Assembly (NCBI GenBank): GCA_005879775.1
Contig: VBJX01000053.1
Span: 1 to 12,376 of the forward strand
Reading direction: 5' to 3'
Length of the DNA stretch: 12,376 nucleotides
From: Chloroflexota bacterium
GTDB lineage: Bacteria; Chloroflexota; Limnocylindria; QHBO01
Both the position numbers and the translations under genes were made by a program. The stretch's first letter is position 1. Every line of letters begins with the position of its first letter. The notes under the pieces are model-generated. The model saw only the letters and a program-made list of their open reading frames with translations. It did not search any database and was not told the origin of the DNA. Of this stretch, positions 1 through 6,228 are shown one piece after another.

Positions 1-37
1 CCCGTGAGGCATCGCCGCATCGGCGCAGCCTGACCGA

Positions 38-58
38 GCCGCCCTCCGGCGAGGCGGC
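38..58 (+). terminator. possible GC hairpin upstream of galU
   Basis: GCCGCC at 38-43 and GGCGGC at 53-58 can form a 6-bp stem with a 9-base loop. No T-run follows. It lies just after a TGA at 31-33 that closes the reading frame open from base 1 (last residues RIGAA). If that frame is the tail of an upstream gene, the hairpin could be its terminator. Only ten codons of the frame are visible, so no product can be proposed. Such short GC stems are common by chance in this base composition. Confidence 0.2.
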
Positions 59-99
59 AGAGGCCCGCGGCAACCCGCTCAAGGAGTCAGCCGATCACC

Positions 100-973
100 G
101 TGCGCGTCAGAAAGGCCGTCCTGCCGGCGGCCGGATTCGGCACCCGCTTCCTGCCTGCGACCAAGGCGATCCCCAAGGAGATGATCCCCCTGGTCGATCG
201 GCCCGATCATCCAGTACGCGGTCGAGGAAGCGGTCGCGTCGGGGATCGAGCAGATCGTCATCGTCATCGCCAGCGGGCGAAGCTCGATTGAGGAGCATTT
301 CGACTCTCACCCAGCTCTCGAACGCTGGCTCGAGGAGCGCGGTGAGATCGACTTGCTTCGCACGGTGCGGCGCATCTCCGAGATCGGGACCATCGCCTTC
401 GTGCACCAGAAGGAGCAGCTGGGCCTCGGGCATGCGGTGCTGATGGCCAAGGAGCTCGTGGGCGACGAGCCCTTCGCCGTGCTCCTCTCGGACGACGTGA
501 TGGTCAACCCCGGGGGCGTGCCGGTCACCGAGCAGCTGATCGAGCAGTACGCCGCTCACCGCGGCTCGGTGATCGCCGTGCAGCGCGTGCCGCGCGAAGC
601 GGTCGGCCGATACGGGATCGTGGCCCCGGTGCGCGAGGAGGGTCGCCTGGTCGAGATCAACGACCTCGTCGAGAAGCCCGCGGTCGGCGAGGCGCCCTCC
701 GACCTGGCGGTGCTGGGGCGCTACATCCTCTCGCCGCGGATCTTCGACAAGCTCGAGATGACGCCGCGCGGCGCCGGTGGTGAGATCCAGCTGACCGATG
801 CGATCCGCTCCCTGACGCGCGAGCAGCCGGTCTTCGGCTACCGCTTTGCCGGGATCCGCCACGATGCCGGCACCCGGCTTGGCTGGCTGCAGGCGAACGT
901 GGCAATGAGCCTGGAGTCCGATCAGGCCGATGAGGTGCGCGCCTACCTGCGCGGCCTCGACCTGCGAGACTGA
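100..973 (+). CDS. galU: UTP--glucose-1-phosphate uridylyltransferase, frameshifted
   Basis: GalU makes UDP-glucose from UTP and glucose-1-phosphate in the cytoplasm, for envelope glycans and glycolipids. The N-terminus has the nucleotide-binding signature AAGFGTRFLPATKAIPKEM. Further on are LGLGHAV, the SDD metal-site region, RYGIV, DLVEKP, and GAGGEIQLTDAI with GIRHDAG, all typical of bacterial GalU. Translation from GTG 100 is correct for 35 codons (to RP, base 204). It then goes out of frame, and the expected continuation IIQYAVEEAV is read from 206. Dropping one base near 205 gives a 290-residue protein, the normal family length. AAGGAG at 81-86 is a ribosome site, 13 bases from GTG 100, rather long. 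As written, the 5' part stops at 291 and the 3' part could only restart internally (for example at 353). The kinase gene follows after 6 bases. The family call is secure; whether the frameshift is biological is not. Confidence 0.86.
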
Positions 974-979
974 CGCCGC

Positions 980-2644
980 GTGGAGACCGAGGGGCGGCTG
1001 ATCGGCGGGCGCTACCGGCTCATCTCGCCTCTCGGTGAGGGCGGGATGGCCACGCTCTGGCGCGCCGTCGACGAGCAGCTCGACCGCGAGGTCGCCGTCA
1101 AGCTTCTCCGCCCGCAGTACGGCAACGACCCCGGTTTCGCGGCGCGCTTCAAGCAGGAGGCTCGCTCCGCCGGCTCGCTCTCCCATCCGAACATCGTGTC
1201 GGTCTACGACTACGGGACCGATGCGGAGAGCAACGAGCAGTACATCGTCATGCAGCTGGTCGAGGGGAACGACCTGGCTGCCGTCCTGCGCCGCCACGGC
1301 CCGCTGGAGATCGACGACGCGGTGCGCATCGCCCTGGGAGTCGCCTCCGCGCTGGAGGCCGCGCATCGGCGGGGGATCGTCCACCGCGACGTGAAGCCGG
1401 GGAACATCCTGATCGAGGATGCCGATGTCAAGGTGACCGACTTCGGCATCGCGCGTGCGGTCAGCGAGGCGTCGATGACGGTCACCGGCACCACCCTCGG
1501 ATCGGTCCATTACTTCAGCCCCGAGCAGGCGCGTGGGGACGAGGTGACCGGCCGCTCCGACGTCTACGCGCTTGGGATCGTCCTGTACGAGATGCTCACC
1601 GGGCGACGCCCCTTCGAGGGCGACTCGGCGGCTGGGGTGGCGCTCAAGCGGCTCAGCGAGGACCCCGTTCCACCGACCACCTATCGGCCGATCCCTGCCG
1701 GCCTCTCCGCGATCACCATGCGCGCCCTCGAGCGGGACCCGGAGAAGCGCTTCCCCGACGCCGGCTCGTTCGCCGAGGCGTTGCGCGAGTTCCAGCGCAA
1801 TCCGGACTCGATGCCCGCAGCCGCTGCCGACTCAGCCGGGCCAGCTGGCGCTGCCGCCGGGGTGGCTGCAGGCGCACCACCCACGCCAATCTCGCCCGCC
1901 GGCGAGCCGACCGTCTATGTGCCGCCTCCGGTCACCTTACCGTCCGATCGGGCCGCCATCTCGGGCATGCCGCGGCGCCCCGGCGCTCCCCCTCCTCGCC
2001 GTCCGATGGCTCGCTACGACGACGTGCGCGAGCCGCAGCCGTGGTGGATCTGGCTGCTGGCTCTGCTGGCCGTGATCCTGCTCGGCACGATCGGCTTTCT
2101 GGGCGCCCAGCTGCTTGGCGGCCTCGGCCCGAACGCCACCCCGAGCCCAAGCGTCGCGACCTTCGCCCTGCCCAACTACGTGAACCAGCCGATTGCCGCA
2201 GTGCGCGCCGACGCGATCAGCCGTGGGCTCGTCCCCGACGTCACAACCCAGCCCAGCGACACGGTCGCGGTCGATCGGGTCATCTCGACGGATCCGACTG
2301 CGGGGACCCCGGTGCACGAGGGGCAGACCGTGCATATCGTGGTCAGCAGCGGCACCGAGCAGGTGCAGGTGCCGGTTCTCATCGGGCAGACCCGTGACGA
2401 GGCGAACGCCACGCTCCAGGCCGCTGGCCTGGTGCTGGGGGGCGTCAGCTCGGAACCCTCGGACCGCCCCGCCGGCGAGGTGATCAGCACCTTCCCGACG
2501 GCCGGAACGACGGTCGGCAAGGGAAGCCAGGTCGACCTGACCCTCTCCAGCGGACCGACCCCGTCCCCCACTCCGTCGCCCACCCCGGTCCCCACGCCCA
2601 CCCCTGTCCCCACCCCGCCGCCCACACCGCCGCCTTCGGTCTAG
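980..2644 (+). CDS. PknB-type membrane Ser/Thr protein kinase with two PASTA domains
   Basis: This is a 554-residue Hanks-type kinase with extracytoplasmic sensor domains. The catalytic domain (about residues 11-275) has the glycine loop GEGGMA (19-24), K41, the alpha-C glutamate E60, HRDVKPGN (135-142) and DFG (154-156). Its activation loop carries T167, T169, T171 and T172 before SPE (180-182), placed like the autophosphorylated threonines of mycobacterial PknB. A Pro/Ala-rich linker leads to one membrane helix (about 356-377). Two PASTA repeats follow (about 395-458 and 459-525), and the protein ends in a Thr-Pro tail (526-554). PASTA domains bind muropeptides or beta-lactams, so the kinase probably monitors peptidoglycan; this is family knowledge. 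GTG 980 is the only sensible start, since the glycine loop begins at residue 19, but no good ribosome site precedes it. With a 6-base gap it is probably co-transcribed and translationally coupled with galU. Confidence 0.93.
   Translation: METEGRLIGGRYRLISPLGEGGMATLWRAVDEQLDREVAVKLLRPQYGNDPGFAARFKQEARSAGSLSHPNIVSVYDYGTDAESNEQYIVMQLVEGNDLAAVLRRHGPLEIDDAVRIALGVASALEAAHRRGIVHRDVKPGNILIEDADVKVTDFGIARAVSEASMTVTGTTLGSVHYFSPEQARGDEVTGRSDVYALGIVLYEMLTGRRPFEGDSAAGVALKRLSEDPVPPTTYRPIPAGLSAITMRALERDPEKRFPDAGSFAEALREFQRNPDSMPAAAADSAGPAGAAAGVAAGAPPTPISPAGEPTVYVPPPVTLPSDRAAISGMPRRPGAPPPRRPMARYDDVREPQPWWIWLLALLAVILLGTIGFLGAQLLGGLGPNATPSPSVATFALPNYVNQPIAAVRADAISRGLVPDVTTQPSDTVAVDRVISTDPTAGTPVHEGQTVHIVVSSGTEQVQVPVLIGQTRDEANATLQAAGLVLGGVSSEPSDRPAGEVISTFPTAGTTVGKGSQVDLTLSSGPTPSPTPSPTPVPTPTPVPTPPPTPPPSV
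2555..2641 (+). repeat. Thr/Ser-Pro repeat tail of the PASTA kinase
   Basis: The last 29 codons of the kinase encode an imperfect run of PTPSPTP and PVPTPTP units, written in DNA as C-rich 6- and 12-base units (CCCAC, CCCCAC and variants). It lies outside the membrane, after the second PASTA domain. Such Pro-Thr tails usually act as extended spacers through the wall or as glycosylation targets. The tract is prone to length change by slippage, so its copy number may be unreliable in an assembly. Confidence 0.75.
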
Positions 2645-2670
2645 CGCAGTCACCGGTCGGCGGGGCGCGG

Positions 2671-2679
2671 TGCTAGGAT
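2671..2679 (+). promoter_or_regulatory. extended -10 promoter of trxA, leaderless-type
   Basis: TGCTAGGAT is an extended -10 element (TG at 2671-2672, hexamer TAGGAT at 2674-2679). The hexamer ends 6 bases before ATG 2686, so transcription would be expected to start at or next to the A of the start codon. No -35 of quality is seen about 17 bases upstream. Caution: AGGA inside the hexamer is also spaced well enough to act as a ribosome site, so the same bases could serve a longer transcript reading through from the kinase gene. Confidence 0.5.
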
Positions 2680-2685
2680 CGAGTC

Positions 2686-3012
2686 ATGACTCTGCCAACT
2701 GCGGTCGACGAATCGACCTTTGAAACCGAAGTGCTCAATGCCGAGATGCCGGTGCTGGTCGACTTCTGGGCTCCCTGGTGTGGACCGTGCCGGCTCGTCT
2801 CGCCGGTTGTCGAGGCGGTCGGCGAAGCGCACGCCGCCAAGATCCGCACCGTCAAGGTGAACACCGACGAGAACCAGCAGCTGGCGATGCGCTACAGCAT
2901 CTTCAGCATTCCCACCCTGATTGTCTTCAAGGATGGACGCGAGTCCGCTCGCCTGGTCGGCTACATGCCCCAGGCGGCCATGGAGGATCGCCTTCGCGAT
3001 TTCCTCGCCTAG
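2686..3012 (+). CDS. trxA: thioredoxin
   Basis: This 108-residue single-domain thioredoxin is a cytoplasmic dithiol reductant for ribonucleotide reductase, peroxiredoxins and other partners. The active site WCGPC is at residues 31-35, preceded by the buried-Asp region VDFWAP. The cis-proline is P76 (SIPT), followed by LIVFKDG. Length and all core elements are normal, with no signal peptide or extra domain. ATG 2686 gives the canonical N-terminus. A -10-like element lies directly upstream, so the gene probably has its own promoter although it follows the kinase gene by only 41 bases. The Cys-rich gene downstream starts 122 bases later behind its own ribosome site. Confidence 0.96.
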   Translation: MTLPTAVDESTFETEVLNAEMPVLVDFWAPWCGPCRLVSPVVEAVGEAHAAKIRTVKVNTDENQQLAMRYSIFSIPTLIVFKDGRESARLVGYMPQAAMEDRLRDFLA

Positions 3013-3049
3013 CCCGATGGCGGCCGCCGCGCCGCCACGCGACCAACCC

Positions 3050-3071
3050 GGCCGGCCCTCGGTGGCCGGCC
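3050..3071 (+). terminator. GC hairpin after trxA
   Basis: GGCCGGCC at 3050-3057 and again at 3064-3071 pair as an 8-bp perfect GC stem with a 6-base loop, starting 37 bases after the trxA stop. No T-run follows, so this is not a classical intrinsic terminator. It could stop or pause transcription in a high-GC organism or protect the trxA mRNA end. Each arm is itself a palindrome, so a DNA-level role is also possible. Confidence 0.35.
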
Positions 3072-3097
3072 TCGTGGTTCGTGCCACGGCGGAGGAC

Positions 3098-3123
3098 TAC
3101 ACTCTCGCGGCACTGAAGGAGGG
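3098..3123 (+). promoter_or_regulatory. candidate -10 and strong ribosome site for the Cys-rich gene
   Basis: TACACT at 3098-3103 fits the TANNNT(C) pattern of other -10 elements here, without a convincing -35. AAGGAGGG at 3116-3123 is a near-perfect Shine-Dalgarno 11 bases before GTG 3135 and fixes that start. The ribosome site is firm; the promoter is tentative. Confidence 0.45.
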
Positions 3124-3134
3124 CTGGGCCGACC

Positions 3135-3698
3135 GTGATCATCAAGACCGAGCGTCGAGCGGCCGATCGCCGGCAGGCGGGCGACCCGTTCGCGCCCGAT
3201 CGACGTCAGACCGACCGCCGCACGATGTGCTGGGAGGTCGAGAACTGCGACCTGACGATCCGCTACCGCTGCCCGGCCTTCATCCTGCGTCGGCCCTGCT
3301 GGGAGCTGTGGGCGGTCGAAGGGGTCGGCCCGGCACGGGCCTGCTGCCACAACGAGATCGACTGCGAGCCCGGTCGCTGCGTGATCGCGGAGAAGCGCTT
3401 CGCCGGGGCGGCGGCCGAGCCGCTCACCGTGCACGTCGGCCGGCGGGGCGTGCCGATCGGCTATCCGCGTCCGCGCCGCCACTCATGCCCGCATTTCTAC
3501 GTCACCAACGGGAACAAGGGCCGGGTCGGCACCGATGCGCCGGGCATCCTGCGCACCCTCATCAAGCAGGACGGCATGGTGAGCCGCTGCGACCTGCGAG
3601 GCGGCGTGCACCTCGATCAGGGCTACGTCGCCGACCTGTGCCTCACCGGCCAGTTCCAGGACTGCGTCTTCTACGAGGACGACAGCGCCGCCGGCTGA
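3135..3698 (+). CDS. 12-cysteine protein with two CW motifs, function unknown
   Basis: I cannot assign a function to this 187-residue protein. The N-terminus is basic with three DRR motifs (11-13, 22-24, 27-29). A first Cys module follows: CWEVENC (32-38), CPA (46-48), CWELW (55-59), C70-C71, C77 and C82. The order CWExxxC, CPA, CW and then more cysteines resembles the 'two-CW' domain found beside chemoreceptor and PilZ-type proteins. A second module has CPHF (118-121), C152, C169 (in DLCLTG) and C177 (in DCVFY). That spacing recalls four-Cys metal or Fe-S modules ending in CL...C.F/Y. There is no signal peptide or membrane helix, so it is probably cytoplasmic. Metal or Fe-S binding is inference from cysteine spacing. 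The start is set by AAGGAGGG at 3116-3123. It lies between trxA and folC (31-base gap), so it may be expressed with the folate genes. Confidence 0.82.
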   Translation: MIIKTERRAADRRQAGDPFAPDRRQTDRRTMCWEVENCDLTIRYRCPAFILRRPCWELWAVEGVGPARACCHNEIDCEPGRCVIAEKRFAGAAAEPLTVHVGRRGVPIGYPRPRRHSCPHFYVTNGNKGRVGTDAPGILRTLIKQDGMVSRCDLRGGVHLDQGYVADLCLTGQFQDCVFYEDDSAAG

Positions 3699-3729
3699 CG
3701 TCGCGGCTGAGCCTCGCGCGGGGGCTGCC

Positions 3730-5070
3730 ATGAGCCGGGCCGATCTCGCCTATTCCACGGCGGTCGAGGCCATCCGCTCCCGCGGCCGGTTTGGCATCAG
3801 CCTCGGACTGGAGCGAGTGACGGCACTTCTCGCGCACCAGGGCGACCCACATCGCGAGCTCCATGGTGCGTTGGTGGCTGGGACCAACGGCAAGGGAAGC
3901 GTGGTCGCCCTGGTGCGCGCGGCGCTGGGGGCAGCGGGCCTGACGGTAGGCACGATGCCCAAGCCGCACCTCGTCAGCTACCGGGAGCGGATCGCCATCG
4001 ACGGAGAGGCACTGACGCCGGAGCGCTTCGCGGCAGCGATCGGCCGGGTCCTGCCGCTGGCCGATCGGGTGGCCGTGAGCCTCGGCTCGCCCACCGAGTT
4101 CGAGGTGCTGACCGCTGCCGCCTTCGCCGAGCTGGCGGCTGCCGGAGTGGACCTCGTCGTCGTGGAGGTGGGTCTCGGGGGACGCCTGGACGCGACGAAC
4201 GTGCTCGATCCGGGCGTGGCGGCGATCACCAACGTGCAGCACGACCATGAACGACACCTGGGCCGCACGCTGGCAGCGATCGGCGCCGAGAAGGCCGGGA
4301 TCATCAAGCCCGGGAACCTCGTGGCAACCGGGGCCAGCGGCCGCGGACTGGTGCCGATCCAGGAGCGCTGCTCCGCGCTCGGCGTGCCGATGCGCCGAGC
4401 CGGCCGCGGCCAGGCGTATCGGGCGGAAGTGCGCCAGGCGGGTTGGGACGGCCTCGTGGTCGACGCCGTGATGCCCGGCCGCGACCTGAATGGCCTGCAC
4501 ATCGGCCTGCTCGGTGGGCACCAGGCGGCCAACGCCGCCGTCGCGCTGGCGGTGCTCGACGCCCTGGCCGAAGATGCCTCCCGTCGCGGCCTCGCCCATC
4601 CGGTCGACGAAGCCGCCATCCGCCGCGGGTTCGCCGCCGCCCGCTGGCCCGGGCGTCTCGAGCTGCTGGAGGACCAGGCCTACGGCCGGGTTCTGCTCGA
4701 CGGCGCACACAACCCGGCCGGAGCCCGGGCGCTGGCCGCCGCCCTCGCCGAGCTGGGTCTGAGGCGGTTCCCGCTCGTCCTCGGCGCGATGCGCGGGAAG
4801 CGGGTCACGGCCGTGTTGCGCGCCCTGGCGCCCCTCCGGCCGCGCCCGGTCTTCACGCGAGTGGCGGATGGCGACGCGCTCGAGCCGGCGGCCCTGCTCC
4901 GCACCTGGCAGCGGGTCGGCGGCGGCGGAAGCGTGGCACCGTCACCGGCCGAGGCACTCGCTCGGGCGGCTTCTTTGCGCACATCCGCGGACGAGCCGAT
5001 CGTGGTGGCCGGCTCGCTCTACCTGGTCGGCGCGGTTCGTGGGATCCTCACCGGCGAGGTGGCGGCGTGA
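3730..5070 (+). CDS. folC: bifunctional folylpolyglutamate synthase / dihydrofolate synthase
   Basis: FolC is a Mur-ligase-family ATP enzyme that joins glutamate to dihydropteroate and extends the folate glutamate tail. The 446-residue protein has the P-loop GTNGKGS (51-57), HLVSYRERI (80-88), VEVGLGGRLDATN (145-157) and EKAGIIKPG (187-195) with the lysine usually carbamylated. It also has WPGRLE (306-311) and the C-terminal DGAHNPAG (324-331). Length and motif order are normal, so it appears intact. ATG 3730 gives the usual N-terminus (a helix before RFGISLGLERV); only a weak G-rich ribosome site precedes it. Its stop overlaps the folP start by 4 bases (GTGA), indicating translational coupling. 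Whether both activities are present cannot be told from sequence alone, but the adjacent folP and folB support a de novo pathway needing the dihydrofolate synthase step. Confidence 0.95.
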   Translation: MSRADLAYSTAVEAIRSRGRFGISLGLERVTALLAHQGDPHRELHGALVAGTNGKGSVVALVRAALGAAGLTVGTMPKPHLVSYRERIAIDGEALTPERFAAAIGRVLPLADRVAVSLGSPTEFEVLTAAAFAELAAAGVDLVVVEVGLGGRLDATNVLDPGVAAITNVQHDHERHLGRTLAAIGAEKAGIIKPGNLVATGASGRGLVPIQERCSALGVPMRRAGRGQAYRAEVRQAGWDGLVVDAVMPGRDLNGLHIGLLGGHQAANAAVALAVLDALAEDASRRGLAHPVDEAAIRRGFAAARWPGRLELLEDQAYGRVLLDGAHNPAGARALAAALAELGLRRFPLVLGAMRGKRVTAVLRALAPLRPRPVFTRVADGDALEPAALLRTWQRVGGGGSVAPSPAEALARAASLRTSADEPIVVAGSLYLVGAVRGILTGEVAA

Positions 5071-5960
5071 TCGAGCTGCGCTGGGGCGAGAAGACGTGGG
5101 TGATGGGGATCATCAACCTGACGCCGGACTCCTTCAGCGGGGACGGCCTGGCACCTCCCGAACGCACCCCGGAGGAGGTCCTGGCCGCGGCCCTCGACAA
5201 GGCCGGTGGCTTCGTCGAGGCCGGAGCCGAGATCCTGGACGTGGGCGCGGAGTCGTCGCGGCCGCCCCAGTTCTACGGGGATCACCCGTCCGTCGAGCCG
5301 CGGGTGGAGGCCGATATCGCGGTCCCGGTGGTCGCCGCCCTCGTGCGCACGTTCGGGGGTCGAGCCCTGATCAGCATCGACACCACCAAGGGGGCCGTGG
5401 CCAGCGAAGCACTCGCGGCGGGAGCGACCATCGTCAACGACGTGTGGGGCGGCACGCGTGACCCGGCCACGGTCGAGGCGGCCGCGCGGGCCGGCGCGCA
5501 CCTGGTGCTGATGCACAACAAGGAGGTCGCGGAGTACCCCGGCGGAGTCTTCGATGAGGTGGCGACCTGGCTGCGCGACGCGGTCGACCAGGCCGTTGCC
5601 GGCGGGGCGCGACGGGACCGACTGATCGTGGATCCTGGAATCGGCTTCGGCAAGACGCCTGAGCATTCAATCGAGCTGCTCCATCGGCTGGGTGAGTTGA
5701 AGGCGGCGCTGGGCGGCCTGCCGCTGCTGGTGGGCACCAGCCGCAAGCGATTCCTGGGGGAGCTCCTGGGCGGGGCGCCGCCCGAGGAGCGCCTGGAGGG
5801 GACCGCGGCCAGCGTGGCGCTGGCGATCGGTGCCGGAGCCGACATCGTGCGCGTCCACGACGTGGCGCCCATCATGCGGGTCGTGCGCGTGGCGGACGGG
5901 ATCGTGCGGTGGCACCATGGAGCCCCAGCCCTTCGAGGTGGACGTGGTCCTTTTCGTTGA
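5067..5960 (+). CDS. folP: dihydropteroate synthase, with abnormal C-terminal extension
   Basis: FolP condenses dihydropterin pyrophosphate with p-aminobenzoate and is the sulfonamide target. Starting at GTG 5067, it has MGIINLTPDSFSGDG (13-27) and EILDVGAESSRP (55-66). SIDT (103-106), ND (124-125), VDPGIGFGKT (188-197), GTSRKRFLG (223-231) and RVHDV (262-266) follow, and together they form the complete pterin, pyrophosphate and pABA sites of the TIM barrel. GTG overlaps the folC TGA, so the start is well supported. The barrel should end near ADGIVR (277-282). The frame then runs on for about 16 odd residues (WHHGAPALRGG...) across the start of folB, overlapping it by 44 bases. That tail does not look like FolP and suggests that the natural stop was lost in a small deletion. 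Function of the core is probably unaffected. Confidence 0.94.
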   Translation: MIELRWGEKTWVMGIINLTPDSFSGDGLAPPERTPEEVLAAALDKAGGFVEAGAEILDVGAESSRPPQFYGDHPSVEPRVEADIAVPVVAALVRTFGGRALISIDTTKGAVASEALAAGATIVNDVWGGTRDPATVEAAARAGAHLVLMHNKEVAEYPGGVFDEVATWLRDAVDQAVAGGARRDRLIVDPGIGFGKTPEHSIELLHRLGELKAALGGLPLLVGTSRKRFLGELLGGAPPEERLEGTAASVALAIGAGADIVRVHDVAPIMRVVRVADGIVRWHHGAPALRGGRGPFR

Positions 5961-6228
5961 CCTGTCCGCAGCCGCCAGCGACGACCTGAGGGACACGGTC
6001 GACTACTCCGCGGTCTTCGAGCTGGTGCGGGGGATCGTCGAGGAAGGCTCGTTCCGCCTGATCGAGGCGCTGGCCGGCGCGATTGCCGCGCAGATCGCGG
6101 ACACGTTCACCGTCGACGAGGTGGAGGTCGCCGTGAGAAAGCCGAAGGCCCCATTGCCGGGGGCCTTCGAGACGGTCGAGGTGCGCCTGCGCCGCCCCGG
6201 GGGAACGCAAGCCGGGAGTGCTGGCTAG
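5917..6228 (+). CDS. folB: dihydroneopterin aldolase, N-terminally truncated
   Basis: FolB converts 7,8-dihydroneopterin to 6-hydroxymethyl-dihydropterin and glycolaldehyde, supplying the pterin for FolP. The 103 residues from ATG 5917 match the family from QPFEVDV (4-10) onward. They include the SDDLRDTVDYSAVF region with Y30, the LIE segment (E50) that holds the pterin in homologues, and the RKPKAP motif with the catalytic lysine K75. Family members are usually about 115-125 residues. The first strand and the HG...EERE segment carrying a catalytic Glu are missing here, and no reading frame upstream supplies them in continuity. No clear ribosome site precedes ATG 5917, which lies inside the folP frame. 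As written the enzyme is probably impaired, unless the deletion is an assembly artefact. Its stop codon is shared with htrA on the opposite strand. Confidence 0.85.
   Translation: MEPQPFEVDVVLFVDLSAAASDDLRDTVDYSAVFELVRGIVEEGSFRLIEALAGAIAAQIADTFTVDEVEVAVRKPKAPLPGAFETVEVRLRRPGGTQAGSAG

Noticed and set aside
1..33. Possible 3' end of an upstream gene (stop TGA 31-33)
   Set aside because: Only ten codons are visible and nothing identifies the frame as coding, so it is mentioned only with the hairpin at 38-58.
107..1510. Long minus-strand open frame (467 codons) opposite galU and the kinase gene
   Set aside because: The translation is Arg/Asp/His-rich with no family motif and mirrors the codon structure of two clear plus-strand genes; GC-rich DNA often leaves antisense frames open.
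2555..2641. Short tandem repeats considered as a CRISPR or intergenic repeat array
   Set aside because: The units are 6-12 bases, without spacers, and encode the in-frame Thr-Pro tail of the kinase.
2641..2676. CTAGC/GCTAG and CACCG/CGGTG inverted repeats between the kinase gene and trxA as a terminator
   Set aside because: The stems are 5 bp with long loops, mutually exclusive and lack a T-run; the right arm is better explained as the trxA -10 element.
3643..4710. Minus-strand open frame (355 codons) opposite folC
   Set aside because: It is antisense to intact folC and has no family-like motif.
4443..5066. Upstream in-frame extension of folP
   Set aside because: The frame is open back to 4443, but the extra sequence is Arg/Ala-rich and lies over folC; GTG 5067 overlapping the folC stop gives the normal FolP N-terminus.
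5830..5916. Upstream ATG 5830 as the folB start
   Set aside because: The added residues (Ser/Cys/Trp-rich) do not resemble the FolB N-terminus and lie in a shadow frame of folP.
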